Source: CG1-02-35-72 sp045046885 (GTDB lineage Bacteria; Bacteroidota; Bacteroidia; Flavobacteriales; Flavobacteriaceae). From it: a stretch of DNA of 64,000 bases. The stretch's first letter is position 1; each line of letters starts with the position of its first letter. Positions 16,946 through 26,512 of this stretch are shown in pieces. The translations under genes and the position numbers were made by a program. The stretch is from contig JASFYX010000004.1 of NCBI GenBank assembly GCA_045046885.1, positions 1 to 64,000 of the forward strand, given 5' to 3'. Under the pieces are notes generated by a model. It was not told the DNA's origin, searched no databases, and was given only the letters and a program-made list of their open reading frames with translations.

Positions 16946-18184
16946 ATGTCTGACATTATTTTAAAAGTAGAAAACATATCAAAACAATACCGATTAGGTG
17001 TTGTGGGGACAGGCACAATAAGTCATGATTTAAACAGATGGTGGTATAAAGTTAGAGGCAAAGAAGACCCCTTTTTAAAAATAGGCGAAAGTAATGATAG
17101 AAGTACTAAAGGCAATTCAGAATATGTTTGGGCTTTAAAAGATATTAATTTTGAGGTTAAACGCGGCGAGGTATTGGGAATTATAGGTAAGAATGGAGCG
17201 GGAAAATCAACACTCTTAAAAATCCTATCAAAGGTAACAAGTCCCACAACTGGTAGTATCAAATCTAAAGGACGTATAGCGTCATTACTTGAAGTTGGTA
17301 CTGGATTTCACCCCGAAATGACAGGTAAAGAAAATATTTTTTTAAACGGTGCCATTTTAGGAATGACCAAAAAAGAAATCAAAGCCAAACTTGATGAAAT
17401 TGTATCCTTTTCGGGTTGTGAGCGTTATATAGATACACCTGTAAAACGCTATTCAAGTGGTATGAAAGTCCGCTTGGCTTTTGCAGTAGCGGCGCATTTA
17501 GAACCAGATATTTTGGTGGTTGATGAAGTATTAGCCGTGGGAGATGCCGAATTTCAAAAGAAGGCTATTGGCAAAATGCAAGATATTTCTAATAAAGATG
17601 GCAGAACTGTACTTTTTGTAAGCCATGATATGGCCGCAGTAAGTAGCTTATGTAAAAAATGTATTCTTATTAAAAGTGGTGTAATTGAGAAAATAGGGGA
17701 AGTAAACGAGGTTATAGAATATTACTTATCTACCAATAATTTGGTGAAAAATGTAAAAGATACAAACATTATAAATATTGACGATTTTGTTTTAAAGTTT
17801 GATAAAAAACGAAATGTATTAAATATCAAGATAAAACTATCTATCAACACTAATATTTCTAATGATGACAATAAATTTTATCTTGATTTTGCTATTTTAA
17901 ATAACAAAGAACAGTACATAGTTCATTATATATCTGATCAAAAAGATGAAATTAAGTTCAAAAATCAAAGTTCAGAAATAAATATATCTATTAATCAACC
18001 AAACTTTAAACCCGGTAAATATAGTTTTACCATTTATATTCATGATTTAAACGAAAAAGTTCATCTGTGGGTTGAAAGATTTAATGAATTCGTTTTTGCC
18101 AATTTTTGTAAAGAAATAGACAATGGATTGATAAATAAGATTAGGTCACATACAATACCTGTTATAATTGTTAAATTTTTATAA
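16946..18184 (+). CDS. wzt: ABC exporter ATPase with C-terminal glycan-binding domain (Wzt)
   Basis: A 412-residue ATPase. The nucleotide-binding domain has Walker A GKNGAGKST (residues 81-89), the signature YSSGMKVRLAFA (about 168-179) and Walker B ILVVDEVLAVGD, then VLFVSHDM. The N-terminal insert before residue 60 (SHDLNRWWYKVRGKEDPF) is usual in Wzt. After about residue 255 there is a beta-rich domain of about 155 residues, equivalent to the Wzt C-terminal domain, which in E. coli O8/O9a binds the modified non-reducing end of the chain and licenses export. The following FkbM methyltransferase overlaps its stop codon by one base and is a candidate for making that cap. Confidence 0.94.
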   Translation: MSDIILKVENISKQYRLGVVGTGTISHDLNRWWYKVRGKEDPFLKIGESNDRSTKGNSEYVWALKDINFEVKRGEVLGIIGKNGAGKSTLLKILSKVTSPTTGSIKSKGRIASLLEVGTGFHPEMTGKENIFLNGAILGMTKKEIKAKLDEIVSFSGCERYIDTPVKRYSSGMKVRLAFAVAAHLEPDILVVDEVLAVGDAEFQKKAIGKMQDISNKDGRTVLFVSHDMAAVSSLCKKCILIKSGVIEKIGEVNEVIEYYLSTNNLVKNVKDTNIINIDDFVLKFDKKRNVLNIKIKLSINTNISNDDNKFYLDFAILNNKEQYIVHYISDQKDEIKFKNQSSEINISINQPNFKPGKYSFTIYIHDLNEKVHLWVERFNEFVFANFCKEIDNGLINKIRSHTIPVIIVKFL

Positions 18185-19080
18185 TGAAAAAAATATTAAA
18201 AAATTTGTTTAGTGCTTTTGGTTTTTCTGTTTCTAATATTAAGAAGAGTAAAAGTAATATTGTTGATGTAATAAGAGAATATGGTTTACAGTATAAACAT
18301 AATATCAATTTATTATGTGACTCATTTAATTACATTAAAAGATTTGAAATGTATGGTTTACACTTCACTATTGAAAAAGAAAATAGTGATAATTTAATAA
18401 TAGGGTTAAATAATTTTAGATTTCAGGTAGAAAGTGTAGAGGATATTTTTATAATATCCGAAGTATTTATTAATAAAGATTATAATTTTTTAAATCCAGA
18501 TGATGTTGTTCTGATTGATGTTGGACTCAATATTGGAATTTCTTCTGTCTTTTTTTCAAAAAAAAATAACGTAAAGCATATTTATGCCTACGAGCCTGTG
18601 CCTTATACTTTCAAAATAGCCTCTAAAAATATTGAGATGAACAAAGTTGATAATATTACAACTTTTAATTTTGGTCTAGGATCATCAAACAGAAAAGATT
18701 ATTTTTATTTTAATCCTGATTATAAAGGTAATGTTGGTATAAGAAAAAATAATAGTTATAGTATTAACAAGTTAGCAGAGAATGCCAAGAAAAAAATTGA
18801 GGTAGAGATTAAAGACATAGGAGAAGTAATTGATTTGGTCAGAAAACAACATCCCAATCTAGATATTATAATGAAGATAGATTGCGAAGGGGGAGAATAT
18901 GAAATTATAAATAGATTAGATACATTAAATTTGTTAACAAAGGTAAAATTATTCATGATAGAATGGCATGACTTAGGGGCCCACCCTATAGAAACAATCC
19001 TTCTCAAGGAAGGTTTTGAACTTATTTCTAAAAATTCAGAAACTAATTCTGGTATGATTTACGCTATAAAAAATATTTAA
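18184..19080 (+). CDS. FkbM family methyltransferase
   Basis: A 298-residue SAM-dependent methyltransferase. Motif I is VLIDVGLNIGISSVFFSK (about residues 116-133), the FkbM form with Asn in place of one Gly; YAYEPVPYTF follows as the acidic segment, and IIMKIDCEGGEYEII (about 230-244) is the FkbM signature. FkbM enzymes O-methylate sugars and polyketides. Its ATG overlaps the wzt stop (TAATG), so translation is probably coupled to the exporter ATPase. That suggests a role as a chain-terminating methylase recognised by the Wzt C-terminal domain, as known for WbdD in another family. This role is inferred. Confidence 0.88.
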   Translation: MKKILKNLFSAFGFSVSNIKKSKSNIVDVIREYGLQYKHNINLLCDSFNYIKRFEMYGLHFTIEKENSDNLIIGLNNFRFQVESVEDIFIISEVFINKDYNFLNPDDVVLIDVGLNIGISSVFFSKKNNVKHIYAYEPVPYTFKIASKNIEMNKVDNITTFNFGLGSSNRKDYFYFNPDYKGNVGIRKNNSYSINKLAENAKKKIEVEIKDIGEVIDLVRKQHPNLDIIMKIDCEGGEYEIINRLDTLNLLTKVKLFMIEWHDLGAHPIETILLKEGFELISKNSETNSGMIYAIKNI

Positions 19081-19081
19081 T

Positions 19082-20104
19082 TTGGATACCTTAGTAACGG
19101 TTATAATACCAGTATATAATAGAGAAAAAGTGCTTTCAGAAACATTAGAAAGCGTCCTTAATCAAAGTCATACTAATTGGGAATGTCTCATTATTGATGA
19201 TGGTTCAACAGATGATACTATTAAGGTTGTTAATCAATTTATAAAAAAAGATAAACGTTTTAACCTTTATAAACGAGATAGTAATCATCTCAAAGGACCA
19301 GCAGCTTGTAGAAATTTAGGCCTTTTTCAAGCCAAAGGAGACTATGTTATTTTTTTGGACTCTGACGATATTCTGCATGAAAATTGTTTAGAAAATAGAT
19401 TGAAATATGTATTTAAAAATCCAGAATATGACGTATGGGTTTTTAATATGGCATTTCTAGATGGAAAAAATAAAGGTAAAATATGTAATTATTATCCTAC
19501 AGACGTTAGCAGTAAAAAAGAGTTTTTAAAAATGACGTTAAGGTATCAATTGCCTTTTTCAGTTACTTGTCCATTGTGGCGGATAGAAGCTCTAAAAGAT
19601 TTAAAGGGGTTTGATGAAAGTTTTTTAAGGCTTGAGGATCCTGATTTACATTGTAGAGCTTTGTCTAAACAATACAGGTTTTTATTTAATAAAACTTCAG
19701 CCCCTGATTGTTATTATAGGGTAGGAACCAATAACACAAATAGAGATGAAGATGTAAAATTTAAAGATATATTTATAAAAAGTTTTTATCAATTTATTGA
19801 TAAGTATGCAGGGTTTAAATCTGAAATTATTGACAATAATGAAGTAAAAAAACAATTAAATATTTTATTATTACGAGTCTTTAAAGATTATATTTTAAAT
19901 GATAAATACTTCTTTAAACAGTTTGAAATTTTTTATAGTTTAGGAAAAAATAAAAAAATACTAAATTTCTATGAATTAGTTATTTTGTTTATTACTAAAA
20001 GATATAAAAAAAATGAATGGGATAAAATTTCAGGAACGGGATTCTATAAAATTAGGAAAATAATATTTAAAAAAATAGATAAAGTAGATTCATTAAATGA
20101 ATAA
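19082..20104 (+). CDS. Family 2 glycosyltransferase
   Basis: A 340-residue GT-A enzyme. It begins LVTVIIPVYNREKVLSETL and has CLIIDDGSTDDTIKVV, AACRNLGLFQAKGDYVIFLD, then DSDDIL with the D-x-D metal site and a later FLRLEDPDLHCRAL in the acceptor region. The gene begins with TTG at 19082, 1 nt after the FkbM stop; no ATG occurs before residue 120. There is no membrane segment, so it should act at the cytoplasmic face during repeat-unit assembly. Donor and acceptor cannot be told. Confidence 0.9.
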   Translation: MDTLVTVIIPVYNREKVLSETLESVLNQSHTNWECLIIDDGSTDDTIKVVNQFIKKDKRFNLYKRDSNHLKGPAACRNLGLFQAKGDYVIFLDSDDILHENCLENRLKYVFKNPEYDVWVFNMAFLDGKNKGKICNYYPTDVSSKKEFLKMTLRYQLPFSVTCPLWRIEALKDLKGFDESFLRLEDPDLHCRALSKQYRFLFNKTSAPDCYYRVGTNNTNRDEDVKFKDIFIKSFYQFIDKYAGFKSEIIDNNEVKKQLNILLLRVFKDYILNDKYFFKQFEIFYSLGKNKKILNFYELVILFITKRYKKNEWDKISGTGFYKIRKIIFKKIDKVDSLNE

Positions 20105-21248
20105 TTTAATCCTTCATTCAAAAAATATTATCATCATTCTAAAATCATTTGTTTTAGGCGGTGCCGAAAAACAAGCTCTTTTTTTAGCGCAACATTTGCA
20201 AAATAATAGAAATTGTAATGTTTATATTTACGCTTATATAAAATCACCAAATACAACACTTTTTTATAAGGAATGTGAGAAGTATAAGCTCAAAAATCTT
20301 TATATTGTCCAAAATCCATTAAGTGCTGCTGGAAGGTTTAAATATTTAAAACGTCGTATTAAAATTACCTTGTTTGGATTAAAACTGCGTAAACACAAAC
20401 CCGATATTATTATTCCATATTTAAACCCACCTTCAATTATTGCCTCATTGTGTTATAAAATAGCTGGAGCTCAAATAACTTTTTGGCATCATCGAGGTCC
20501 GGATTATTACAGAAATGATAAACTTGAAAGTATTGCAGTTAAAAAATGCCCGTTATTTATAGCCAATTCACCTGACGGTAAAAATGAATTACTGGCGGTC
20601 TTAAACCCATCTCAAAAATCAACTTGTTTTACACCTAATTTTTCAACGGTAAATAAAATTAATCATAAAAAAAATATCGCTGAATTAGATAAAATACAAG
20701 AAAAGATAATCATTGGAATGATTGGACACTTTAGAGTACAAAAGCTTCAGCTTTTGTTAACCAGGGCTTTCCAAAATATATTAAATAATAATATTCATTT
20801 GGTTTTAGTAGGAAATATTTATGAATCTAAAGATGAACCTTCTAACTATAAAACTGTATTAAGTTTTATAAAGTCTAAAAAAATTGAAGATAAAGTTACA
20901 ATTTTACATAACAAGAATGCCCAAGATATTTTACCCTATTTAGATATTGGCGTTTTACTGTCAAAAAAAGAAGGCATGCCCAATGTTATAATGGAATATA
21001 TGGCTTATGGTTTGCCAGTTTTAAGCACAAAACATCTAGGCTGTGTCGCCTTATTGGGGAACGATTATCCTTTTTATGTAGAAAACAATAATGATGTAAA
21101 AGATATTACCTTTAAATTAGAACTTCTTGTAAAAGATAAGGACTTGAGAAATAAATTAGGTTCACAAAATAAACAGAAACTTCAAAAAGATTTTTTAATA
21201 GAAGCTTATTTAGATAAATTAGCCACTTTAATCAACAATCATCTATAA
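20097..21248 (+). CDS. Family 4 glycosyltransferase
   Basis: A 383-residue GT-B enzyme. The N-terminal domain contains LGGAEKQALFLAQHL, usual for GT4, and the donor-binding domain has SKKEGMPNVIMEYMAYGLPV, the E-x7-E element. FWHHRGPDYYRND in the middle resembles acceptor-site sequences of O-antigen GT4 enzymes. It overlaps the end of the preceding GT2 gene by 8 nt and abuts asnB with no gap. Sugar specificity is unknown. Confidence 0.9.
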   Translation: MNNLILHSKNIIIILKSFVLGGAEKQALFLAQHLQNNRNCNVYIYAYIKSPNTTLFYKECEKYKLKNLYIVQNPLSAAGRFKYLKRRIKITLFGLKLRKHKPDIIIPYLNPPSIIASLCYKIAGAQITFWHHRGPDYYRNDKLESIAVKKCPLFIANSPDGKNELLAVLNPSQKSTCFTPNFSTVNKINHKKNIAELDKIQEKIIIGMIGHFRVQKLQLLLTRAFQNILNNNIHLVLVGNIYESKDEPSNYKTVLSFIKSKKIEDKVTILHNKNAQDILPYLDIGVLLSKKEGMPNVIMEYMAYGLPVLSTKHLGCVALLGNDYPFYVENNNDVKDITFKLELLVKDKDLRNKLGSQNKQKLQKDFLIEAYLDKLATLINNHL

Positions 21249-23111
21249 ATGTGTGGTATAAGCGGTATTATAAATTCCGATAGTTCTAAAATTTGTGATA
21301 AAAATATTTTAGAGAAAGTAACCCATGCCGTTGCCCACCGTGGTCCTGACGGATATGGATTTTGGATGCATAAGAATATAGGTTTCGGACATCGCCGCTT
21401 GTCTATTATCGATTTAAAAGCGGGTAATCAACCAATGCAAGACTTTGATAACAAGCTATCTATCACTTTTAATGGCGAGATTTATAATTTTTTAGAACTA
21501 AAAAAAGAATTACAAAAGAAGGGTTATGCTTTTAAGACCCATAGCGATACAGAAGTCCTTTTAGTAGGCTATAAACATTGGGGTAAAGATATTGTAAACC
21601 AATTACGTGGGATGTTTGCCTTTGCCATTGCCGATGTTAATAATCAAGAAATTTTTATCGCCAGAGACCATTTTGGTATCAAACCTTTGTTGTATTATCA
21701 AGGTACCGATTTTTTTATGTTTGGTTCAGAAATTCAGCAATTTCATAAATATCCGCAGTTTAAAAAGGAAGTCAATGTATCGGCTTTAGCCGAATATCTT
21801 AAATACGGATACATTCCCGCACCGTTGACCATTTTCAACAATTTACATAAACTTGAACCGGGTCATTACTTACGACTCAATTTTAGAGGTAAAGTAATAG
21901 AGAAAACAGAATATTACGATGTTAAATTCAACCCAAATAATAAAGTTTCTTATGACGAGTGGGTAGAAAGGGTAGAACAAACCATAAATAAATCGGTTAA
22001 TTACCATAAGATAGCCGATGTATCTTATGGCTCTTTTTTGTCGGGTGGTATAGATTCTAGTTTAATAGCATCGTCCTTGGCAGAAAAAGGGCAAAAAGTG
22101 GATGCCTTTACAATGGGCTTTGCCAATAAAGATTTTGATGAAGTCTCTTATGCCAAACAGGTGGCTCGAAAGTACAATTTAAATCATCATATTGAGTATG
22201 TCAATATGGATGATATGGAAAGTATTTTTCCCAAATTGATACAACATTACGGCGAACCGTTTGCCGACAGTTCGGCCATACCAACTTATTACATCACAAA
22301 AAAAATTAGAGAATATTTGCCGGTAGTTTTATCGGGAGATGGCGGAGATGAGGCTTTTGGTGGTTATTACAGTTATCAGAACTTTTTAAAAATTCTCAAT
22401 CCCAATCCACCCAAAGAACAGTATAAAAACACTTTAAAACGATTGCTTAAACATGTGGGTAAAACTTATGCTACAACACCTAAAATCCCCGATTTAAACG
22501 ACTGGATTACTTTAGTGGGATACAATAATGACGCTCAGTTAAAGAGACTTTTAAAACCAGAAGTTTATAAAGAAATTAATCCTCAAGAAAATGTGTTTAC
22601 CAAGTGGTATAAGAAAGCCAAAGCCCAAAAATTAGACACTTATAGTTTGGCGAGTTATATGGATTATAAGACTTATATTCACAGCGATATTCTAACCAAG
22701 GTTGATATTGCCGCTATGATGAACAGTCTGGAAGTGCGCACGCCTTTAATAGATATTGAAGTTATTAATTTGATGGCACAAATCCCTACAAAATATAAGA
22801 TAAGTCGTAATTATGATGGGTCTTGGCAAAAGAAAAAAATATTAAATACTATTGCCGCTAAACGTTTTGGTAGTGAATTTACAAAAAGAAAAAAGCAAGG
22901 GTTTACAATACCTTTAGCAGATTGGTTTGGTACTAAAAGCGATTTCGGAAAACAATATCAAGAAATAATTCAAAATAAAAATTCACAGATTTATAAATAT
23001 CTAAATCAGAAGGAAATTACTGAATTATTCTCAAATAAAAGTTCAATCAATTACAGCCGTCTTTATATGTTTTTTGTACTTGAAAAATGGTTACAAAATC
23101 TAAACAGCTAG
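21249..23111 (+). CDS. asnB: Asparagine synthase-like glutamine amidotransferase (AsnB family)
   Basis: A 620-residue two-domain enzyme. The N-terminal class II glutaminase begins MCGISGII with nucleophile Cys2 and includes AHRGPDGYG and ITFNGEIYNF. The synthetase domain has the PP-loop SGGIDSSLIASSL (about residues 265-277) and VLSGDGGDEAFGGYY. In glycan clusters such proteins amidate hexuronic acids rather than aspartate: WbpS of P. aeruginosa O6 and WbtH of Francisella are the precedents I know. A TviB-type dehydrogenase earlier in the operon would supply the uronic acid. From sequence alone it cannot be distinguished from ordinary asparagine synthase. Confidence 0.9.
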   Translation: MCGISGIINSDSSKICDKNILEKVTHAVAHRGPDGYGFWMHKNIGFGHRRLSIIDLKAGNQPMQDFDNKLSITFNGEIYNFLELKKELQKKGYAFKTHSDTEVLLVGYKHWGKDIVNQLRGMFAFAIADVNNQEIFIARDHFGIKPLLYYQGTDFFMFGSEIQQFHKYPQFKKEVNVSALAEYLKYGYIPAPLTIFNNLHKLEPGHYLRLNFRGKVIEKTEYYDVKFNPNNKVSYDEWVERVEQTINKSVNYHKIADVSYGSFLSGGIDSSLIASSLAEKGQKVDAFTMGFANKDFDEVSYAKQVARKYNLNHHIEYVNMDDMESIFPKLIQHYGEPFADSSAIPTYYITKKIREYLPVVLSGDGGDEAFGGYYSYQNFLKILNPNPPKEQYKNTLKRLLKHVGKTYATTPKIPDLNDWITLVGYNNDAQLKRLLKPEVYKEINPQENVFTKWYKKAKAQKLDTYSLASYMDYKTYIHSDILTKVDIAAMMNSLEVRTPLIDIEVINLMAQIPTKYKISRNYDGSWQKKKILNTIAAKRFGSEFTKRKKQGFTIPLADWFGTKSDFGKQYQEIIQNKNSQIYKYLNQKEITELFSNKSSINYSRLYMFFVLEKWLQNLNS

Positions 23112-23125
23112 CTAATATTCAATAA

Positions 23126-24274
23126 ATGAAAATCCTCTTTGTTTGTCAACAATACATTCACGCCGCACGGTGGATTAACCAATTAAAAGAATCTGGTTAC
23201 GATATTTATGTATTCGATTGTCTAGATGCACCCATTCACAAAGATTTAAAATGGGCCAACTACATAACAGATTGGAAAAAACGCAAAATAAGACGCCTCA
23301 AAGGTGAAGATTGGCTTAAAAAACACTTTCCAAAACTATTTTATTTAATCGAACCGTTTTTAAAGCTTACCGCCTCAGAAAAATTAACCCAAATAATTGC
23401 CGATATCAAACCTGATGTAGTGCATAGTTTTGAGATGCAATCACAGTCTTACCCGTTGTTAAAAGCTCTAAAAAAAGGAAAATCTTTTAAATGGATTTAC
23501 TCTTGTTGGGGAAGTGATTTGTTCTTGTATCAAAACGATAATAATCATTTCCCAAAGATTAAAAAGGTTTTAAACAATTTAGATTATGCTTTTTTCGATT
23601 GCCAACGTGATAAAAAATTGGCCAAACAACTAGGTTTTAATGGTAAAAGTTTAGGCGTTTTTCCGGGTGGCGGTGGTTATAATTTAAAAGAATTACAGAC
23701 TTTTTTAAAACCAATATCAGATAGAAATCTCATTATTATTAAAGGTTATCAAAACTGGGCAGGTTGTGCTTTAAATGCACTTGATGCTATCGAACAAATG
23801 GCTGTAGAACTCAAATCTTATAAATTTTATGTCTATTCAGCACATCCGGTAGTAGTCGAAAAAATTAAGTGCTTTAAAAAAGAAAACAGCTTGAAAATTG
23901 ATTATTCAACCAGAGCCAATCAATTGTCGCACATAAACCTCATTAAAAAATTTGGGGAAGCCAAATTAGCCCTAGCCATTAGTAAAACCGACGGTATTCC
24001 AAATACTTTGTTAGAGAGTATGATGATGGGAGCCTTTCCCATTCAAACCAATCCCGGAAAGGTTACAGAAGAATATATTACCGATGGTAAAAATGGACTG
24101 CTTATCGATGATTATCAAGATATAGAGAGTATTAAAAAAGCCCTAAAAATAGCTTTGAACAATTCCCAATTATTAGAACAGGCCTTTGAAATAAACCTAG
24201 AATTGTCAAAACAATTAGAGACGACAAAAATTAAAACCGAAGTCATAAATGCATATAAAAGTGTAGCTTTGTAG
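23126..24274 (+). CDS. Family 4 glycosyltransferase
   Basis: A 382-residue GT-B enzyme. N-terminal features are ILFVCQQYIHAARWINQL and the region VVHSFEMQSQSYPLL, which in related enzymes lines the acceptor cleft; WGSDLFLYQND fits the HGSD-like motif of GT4 enzymes. The C-terminal domain has ALAISKTDGIPNTLLESMMM with the E-x7-E donor element and QTNPGKVTEEYI. It follows asnB after 14 nt and precedes another glycosyltransferase gene. No membrane helix is visible. Confidence 0.88.
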   Translation: MKILFVCQQYIHAARWINQLKESGYDIYVFDCLDAPIHKDLKWANYITDWKKRKIRRLKGEDWLKKHFPKLFYLIEPFLKLTASEKLTQIIADIKPDVVHSFEMQSQSYPLLKALKKGKSFKWIYSCWGSDLFLYQNDNNHFPKIKKVLNNLDYAFFDCQRDKKLAKQLGFNGKSLGVFPGGGGYNLKELQTFLKPISDRNLIIIKGYQNWAGCALNALDAIEQMAVELKSYKFYVYSAHPVVVEKIKCFKKENSLKIDYSTRANQLSHINLIKKFGEAKLALAISKTDGIPNTLLESMMMGAFPIQTNPGKVTEEYITDGKNGLLIDDYQDIESIKKALKIALNNSQLLEQAFEINLELSKQLETTKIKTEVINAYKSVAL

Positions 24275-24279
24275 GTTCT

Positions 24280-25470
24280 ATGAAATCAGTTTTAGCCATT
24301 GTTAATACCGGAAAAATTACACAAAACCAAAACGGTGGAGCTTCCGTGTATTACAGCCATTTAGAACTTTTGTCAAAGGCTGGCTTTAAGATTGAATTGC
24401 TAACAGTTTCGTGGGATGACAATACCCCTTTTAATAAAGACGATTATAACGAAATAGGGTCGTTTATAAATGCATTACATCATTATATAATAAAATCGGT
24501 TAGACCAAAAAAAAATTTAAAAAGACTTTACGACGCTGTTTTTAATCCGGCGGCTTTTGAGTATTACTTTTTAAATAAAAGCAATAAAACTTTTTTAAAG
24601 AGTTTTGTAGCTAATAATAAAATAGATTTAGTTTGGGCAGAATGGCGTTGGGCGGCTATTTTGGCTAGATGGACGGATTTAAAAGTCCCTGTTATTTATG
24701 CCCACCACGATTGGGAGTATAAGCTAGCATTGTTACGTAACAAACCAAATTTTTTAAAACGTTTTCATACCTTCCAAAAAAAACGGATAGAAAAGCAGTT
24801 GGTTAAAGGGGTTACGGCTTGCGTGTCGGGCTCGTTTACAGAAGCATCCGAAATAGCACAGATATCAGCTAAACCGGCACTGTATTTATCCACAACTTAT
24901 GATGAAATTAAGCCAAAATTAAAACCTAGAGGTACACCGGCTATTGTTCACCTTGGCGGGATGGGTACTACGGCTAACAGGTTGGGCTTAGAACGCTTTT
25001 TAGATGTTTGTTGGTCACAAATTAAGTTAGAAGCACCACGTGTAAAACTAATTGTTATTGGTGGATTAGAGGCAGCACAGCCCTCTTTAAAAGAAAAATT
25101 AAAAGATGATAATATCACCTGTTTTGGCTTTGTAGAACAATTGAATGACAACTTGTATCCAAATGATATTCACATTGTTCCGTGGGAATACAACACGGGA
25201 ACACGCACCCGAATTCCGCTTGTTTTTAATTACGAACAAGTTTTGGTCGCCACTAAGGCATCGGTAGCGTGCTATCCTGAGTTAAAACACGATATAAATT
25301 GTATTTTATGTGCTGATTTGCCCGATATGACAAAACAAATTAGCGACTTATACAAAGACCAAAATAAAATTCATAAATTAGCCCATCAAGGCAAAAAAAC
25401 CTTTAAAAATTATTTTACAGCCGAAAGTCAAGTCAATAATTTAAAACAATTTTTAGAAGATATTTTATAA
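24280..25470 (+). CDS. GT-B glycosyltransferase (GT4-like)
   Basis: A 396-residue protein with GT-B organisation. The N-terminal domain has NGGASVYYSHLELLSKAGF, and IDLVWAEWRWAAILARW leads to YAHHDWEYKLALLR, with a His-Asp pair near the predicted active cleft. The C-terminal half starts with IVHLGGMGTTANRLGLERF and includes KLIVIGGLEAAQPSLKEKL. The usual E-x7-E element is not clear (HIVPWEYNTGTRTRIPLVF occupies that place), as in some GT4-clan members that handle acidic sugars. It lies directly before the neuB-neuC-neuA set, so it may act with sialic acid, but nothing proves this. Confidence 0.78.
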   Translation: MKSVLAIVNTGKITQNQNGGASVYYSHLELLSKAGFKIELLTVSWDDNTPFNKDDYNEIGSFINALHHYIIKSVRPKKNLKRLYDAVFNPAAFEYYFLNKSNKTFLKSFVANNKIDLVWAEWRWAAILARWTDLKVPVIYAHHDWEYKLALLRNKPNFLKRFHTFQKKRIEKQLVKGVTACVSGSFTEASEIAQISAKPALYLSTTYDEIKPKLKPRGTPAIVHLGGMGTTANRLGLERFLDVCWSQIKLEAPRVKLIVIGGLEAAQPSLKEKLKDDNITCFGFVEQLNDNLYPNDIHIVPWEYNTGTRTRIPLVFNYEQVLVATKASVACYPELKHDINCILCADLPDMTKQISDLYKDQNKIHKLAHQGKKTFKNYFTAESQVNNLKQFLEDIL

Positions 25471-25471
25471 A

Positions 25472-26512
25472 GTGAATCCTTTTATTCAAATAGTGCATCG
25501 TAAAATAGGAAGCGATTATAAACCCCTTGTTATAGCCGAGTTGGGTATTAATCACGAAGGAAGCTTAAAAACTGCTTTCGAAATGGTTGATGCGGCAGCA
25601 GAGGCCGGTGCCGAAATGATTAAGCACCAAACCCATATTGTTGAAGATGAAATGACGGCCGTTGCCAAACAGGTTATCCCGGGTAATGCCAAAGAATCTA
25701 TTTACGAAATCATGGCGCGTTGCGCTTTAAATGAAGCCGACGAAACAGCTCTTAAAAATTATGTAGAAAGCAAAGGCATGCTATTTATATCAACACCCTT
25801 TTCGCGTGCCGCAGCCGACAGACTGATTAAAATGGACGTACCGGCTTTTAAAATTGGGTCGGGCGAGTGTAATAACTATCCGCTTTTAGAACACATTGCT
25901 AATTTTGGCAAGCCTGTTATTATGAGTACGGGTATGAATACCATAGAAAGTGTTAAAAAGGCAGTCGCTATTTTCGATAAAAAAAATGTGCCTGTCGCTT
26001 TATTGCATACCACAAATTTATATCCCACACCACCACATTTAGTGCGTTTAGGAGCACTAACCGAATTGGCGAACAGTTTCCCTGATAAGGTTTTTGGTTT
26101 GTCAGATCACACCACTTCAAATTATGCTTGTTTAGCAGCAGTGGCTTTAGGTGCTTCTGTTTTAGAACGTCATTTCACCGATACCATGCAACGCCCCGGT
26201 CCTGATATTGTCTGTTCTATGGATAAAAAAGCTTGTGCCGATTTGATTAAAGGCAGTGAACTCATCTGGCAGATGCGTGGCGGAAAAAAAGAACCGGCTA
26301 AAGAAGAAAAAGTGACGATAGATTTTGCTTTTGCAACGGTGTGTACCATTAAATCGGTTAAAAAAGGAGAGGTGTTTAGCAAAGAAAATATTTGGGTAAA
26401 ACGTCCCGGCACCGGTGAGATTTTGGCCGAATATTTTAACGATATTTTAGGTAAAAAAGCCAAATATACAATTGCTATTGACGAACAATTAAAATGGAGC
26501 GATGTTAAATAA
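25472..26512 (+). CDS. neuB: N-acetylneuraminate synthase
   Basis: A 346-residue enzyme that condenses phosphoenolpyruvate with N-acetylmannosamine to give Neu5Ac. It carries IAELGINHEGSLKTAFEMVD, KHQTHIVEDEM, YEIMARCALNE, FSRAAADRLIKMDVPAFKIG, SGECNNYPLLEHI and LERHFTDTMQRPGPDIVCSM. These match meningococcal and E. coli NeuB closely, including segments that differ in legionaminic (LegI) and pseudaminic (PseI) synthases. The C-terminal SAF/antifreeze-like domain is present (WVKRPGTGEI, about residues 305-314). The start is GTG at 25472, 1 nt after the preceding stop; no ATG is available before the barrel. It overlaps neuC by 11 nt, a sign of coupled translation. Confidence 0.95.
   Translation: MNPFIQIVHRKIGSDYKPLVIAELGINHEGSLKTAFEMVDAAAEAGAEMIKHQTHIVEDEMTAVAKQVIPGNAKESIYEIMARCALNEADETALKNYVESKGMLFISTPFSRAAADRLIKMDVPAFKIGSGECNNYPLLEHIANFGKPVIMSTGMNTIESVKKAVAIFDKKNVPVALLHTTNLYPTPPHLVRLGALTELANSFPDKVFGLSDHTTSNYACLAAVALGASVLERHFTDTMQRPGPDIVCSMDKKACADLIKGSELIWQMRGGKKEPAKEEKVTIDFAFATVCTIKSVKKGEVFSKENIWVKRPGTGEILAEYFNDILGKKAKYTIAIDEQLKWSDVK

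Noticed and set aside
16085..18184. Teichoic acid exporter (TagGH)
   Set aside because: The permease and ATPase resemble TagGH at family level, but the surrounding lolD, lnt, OPX lipoprotein and PorV-like barrel show a Gram-negative envelope, so Wzm/Wzt is the right call.
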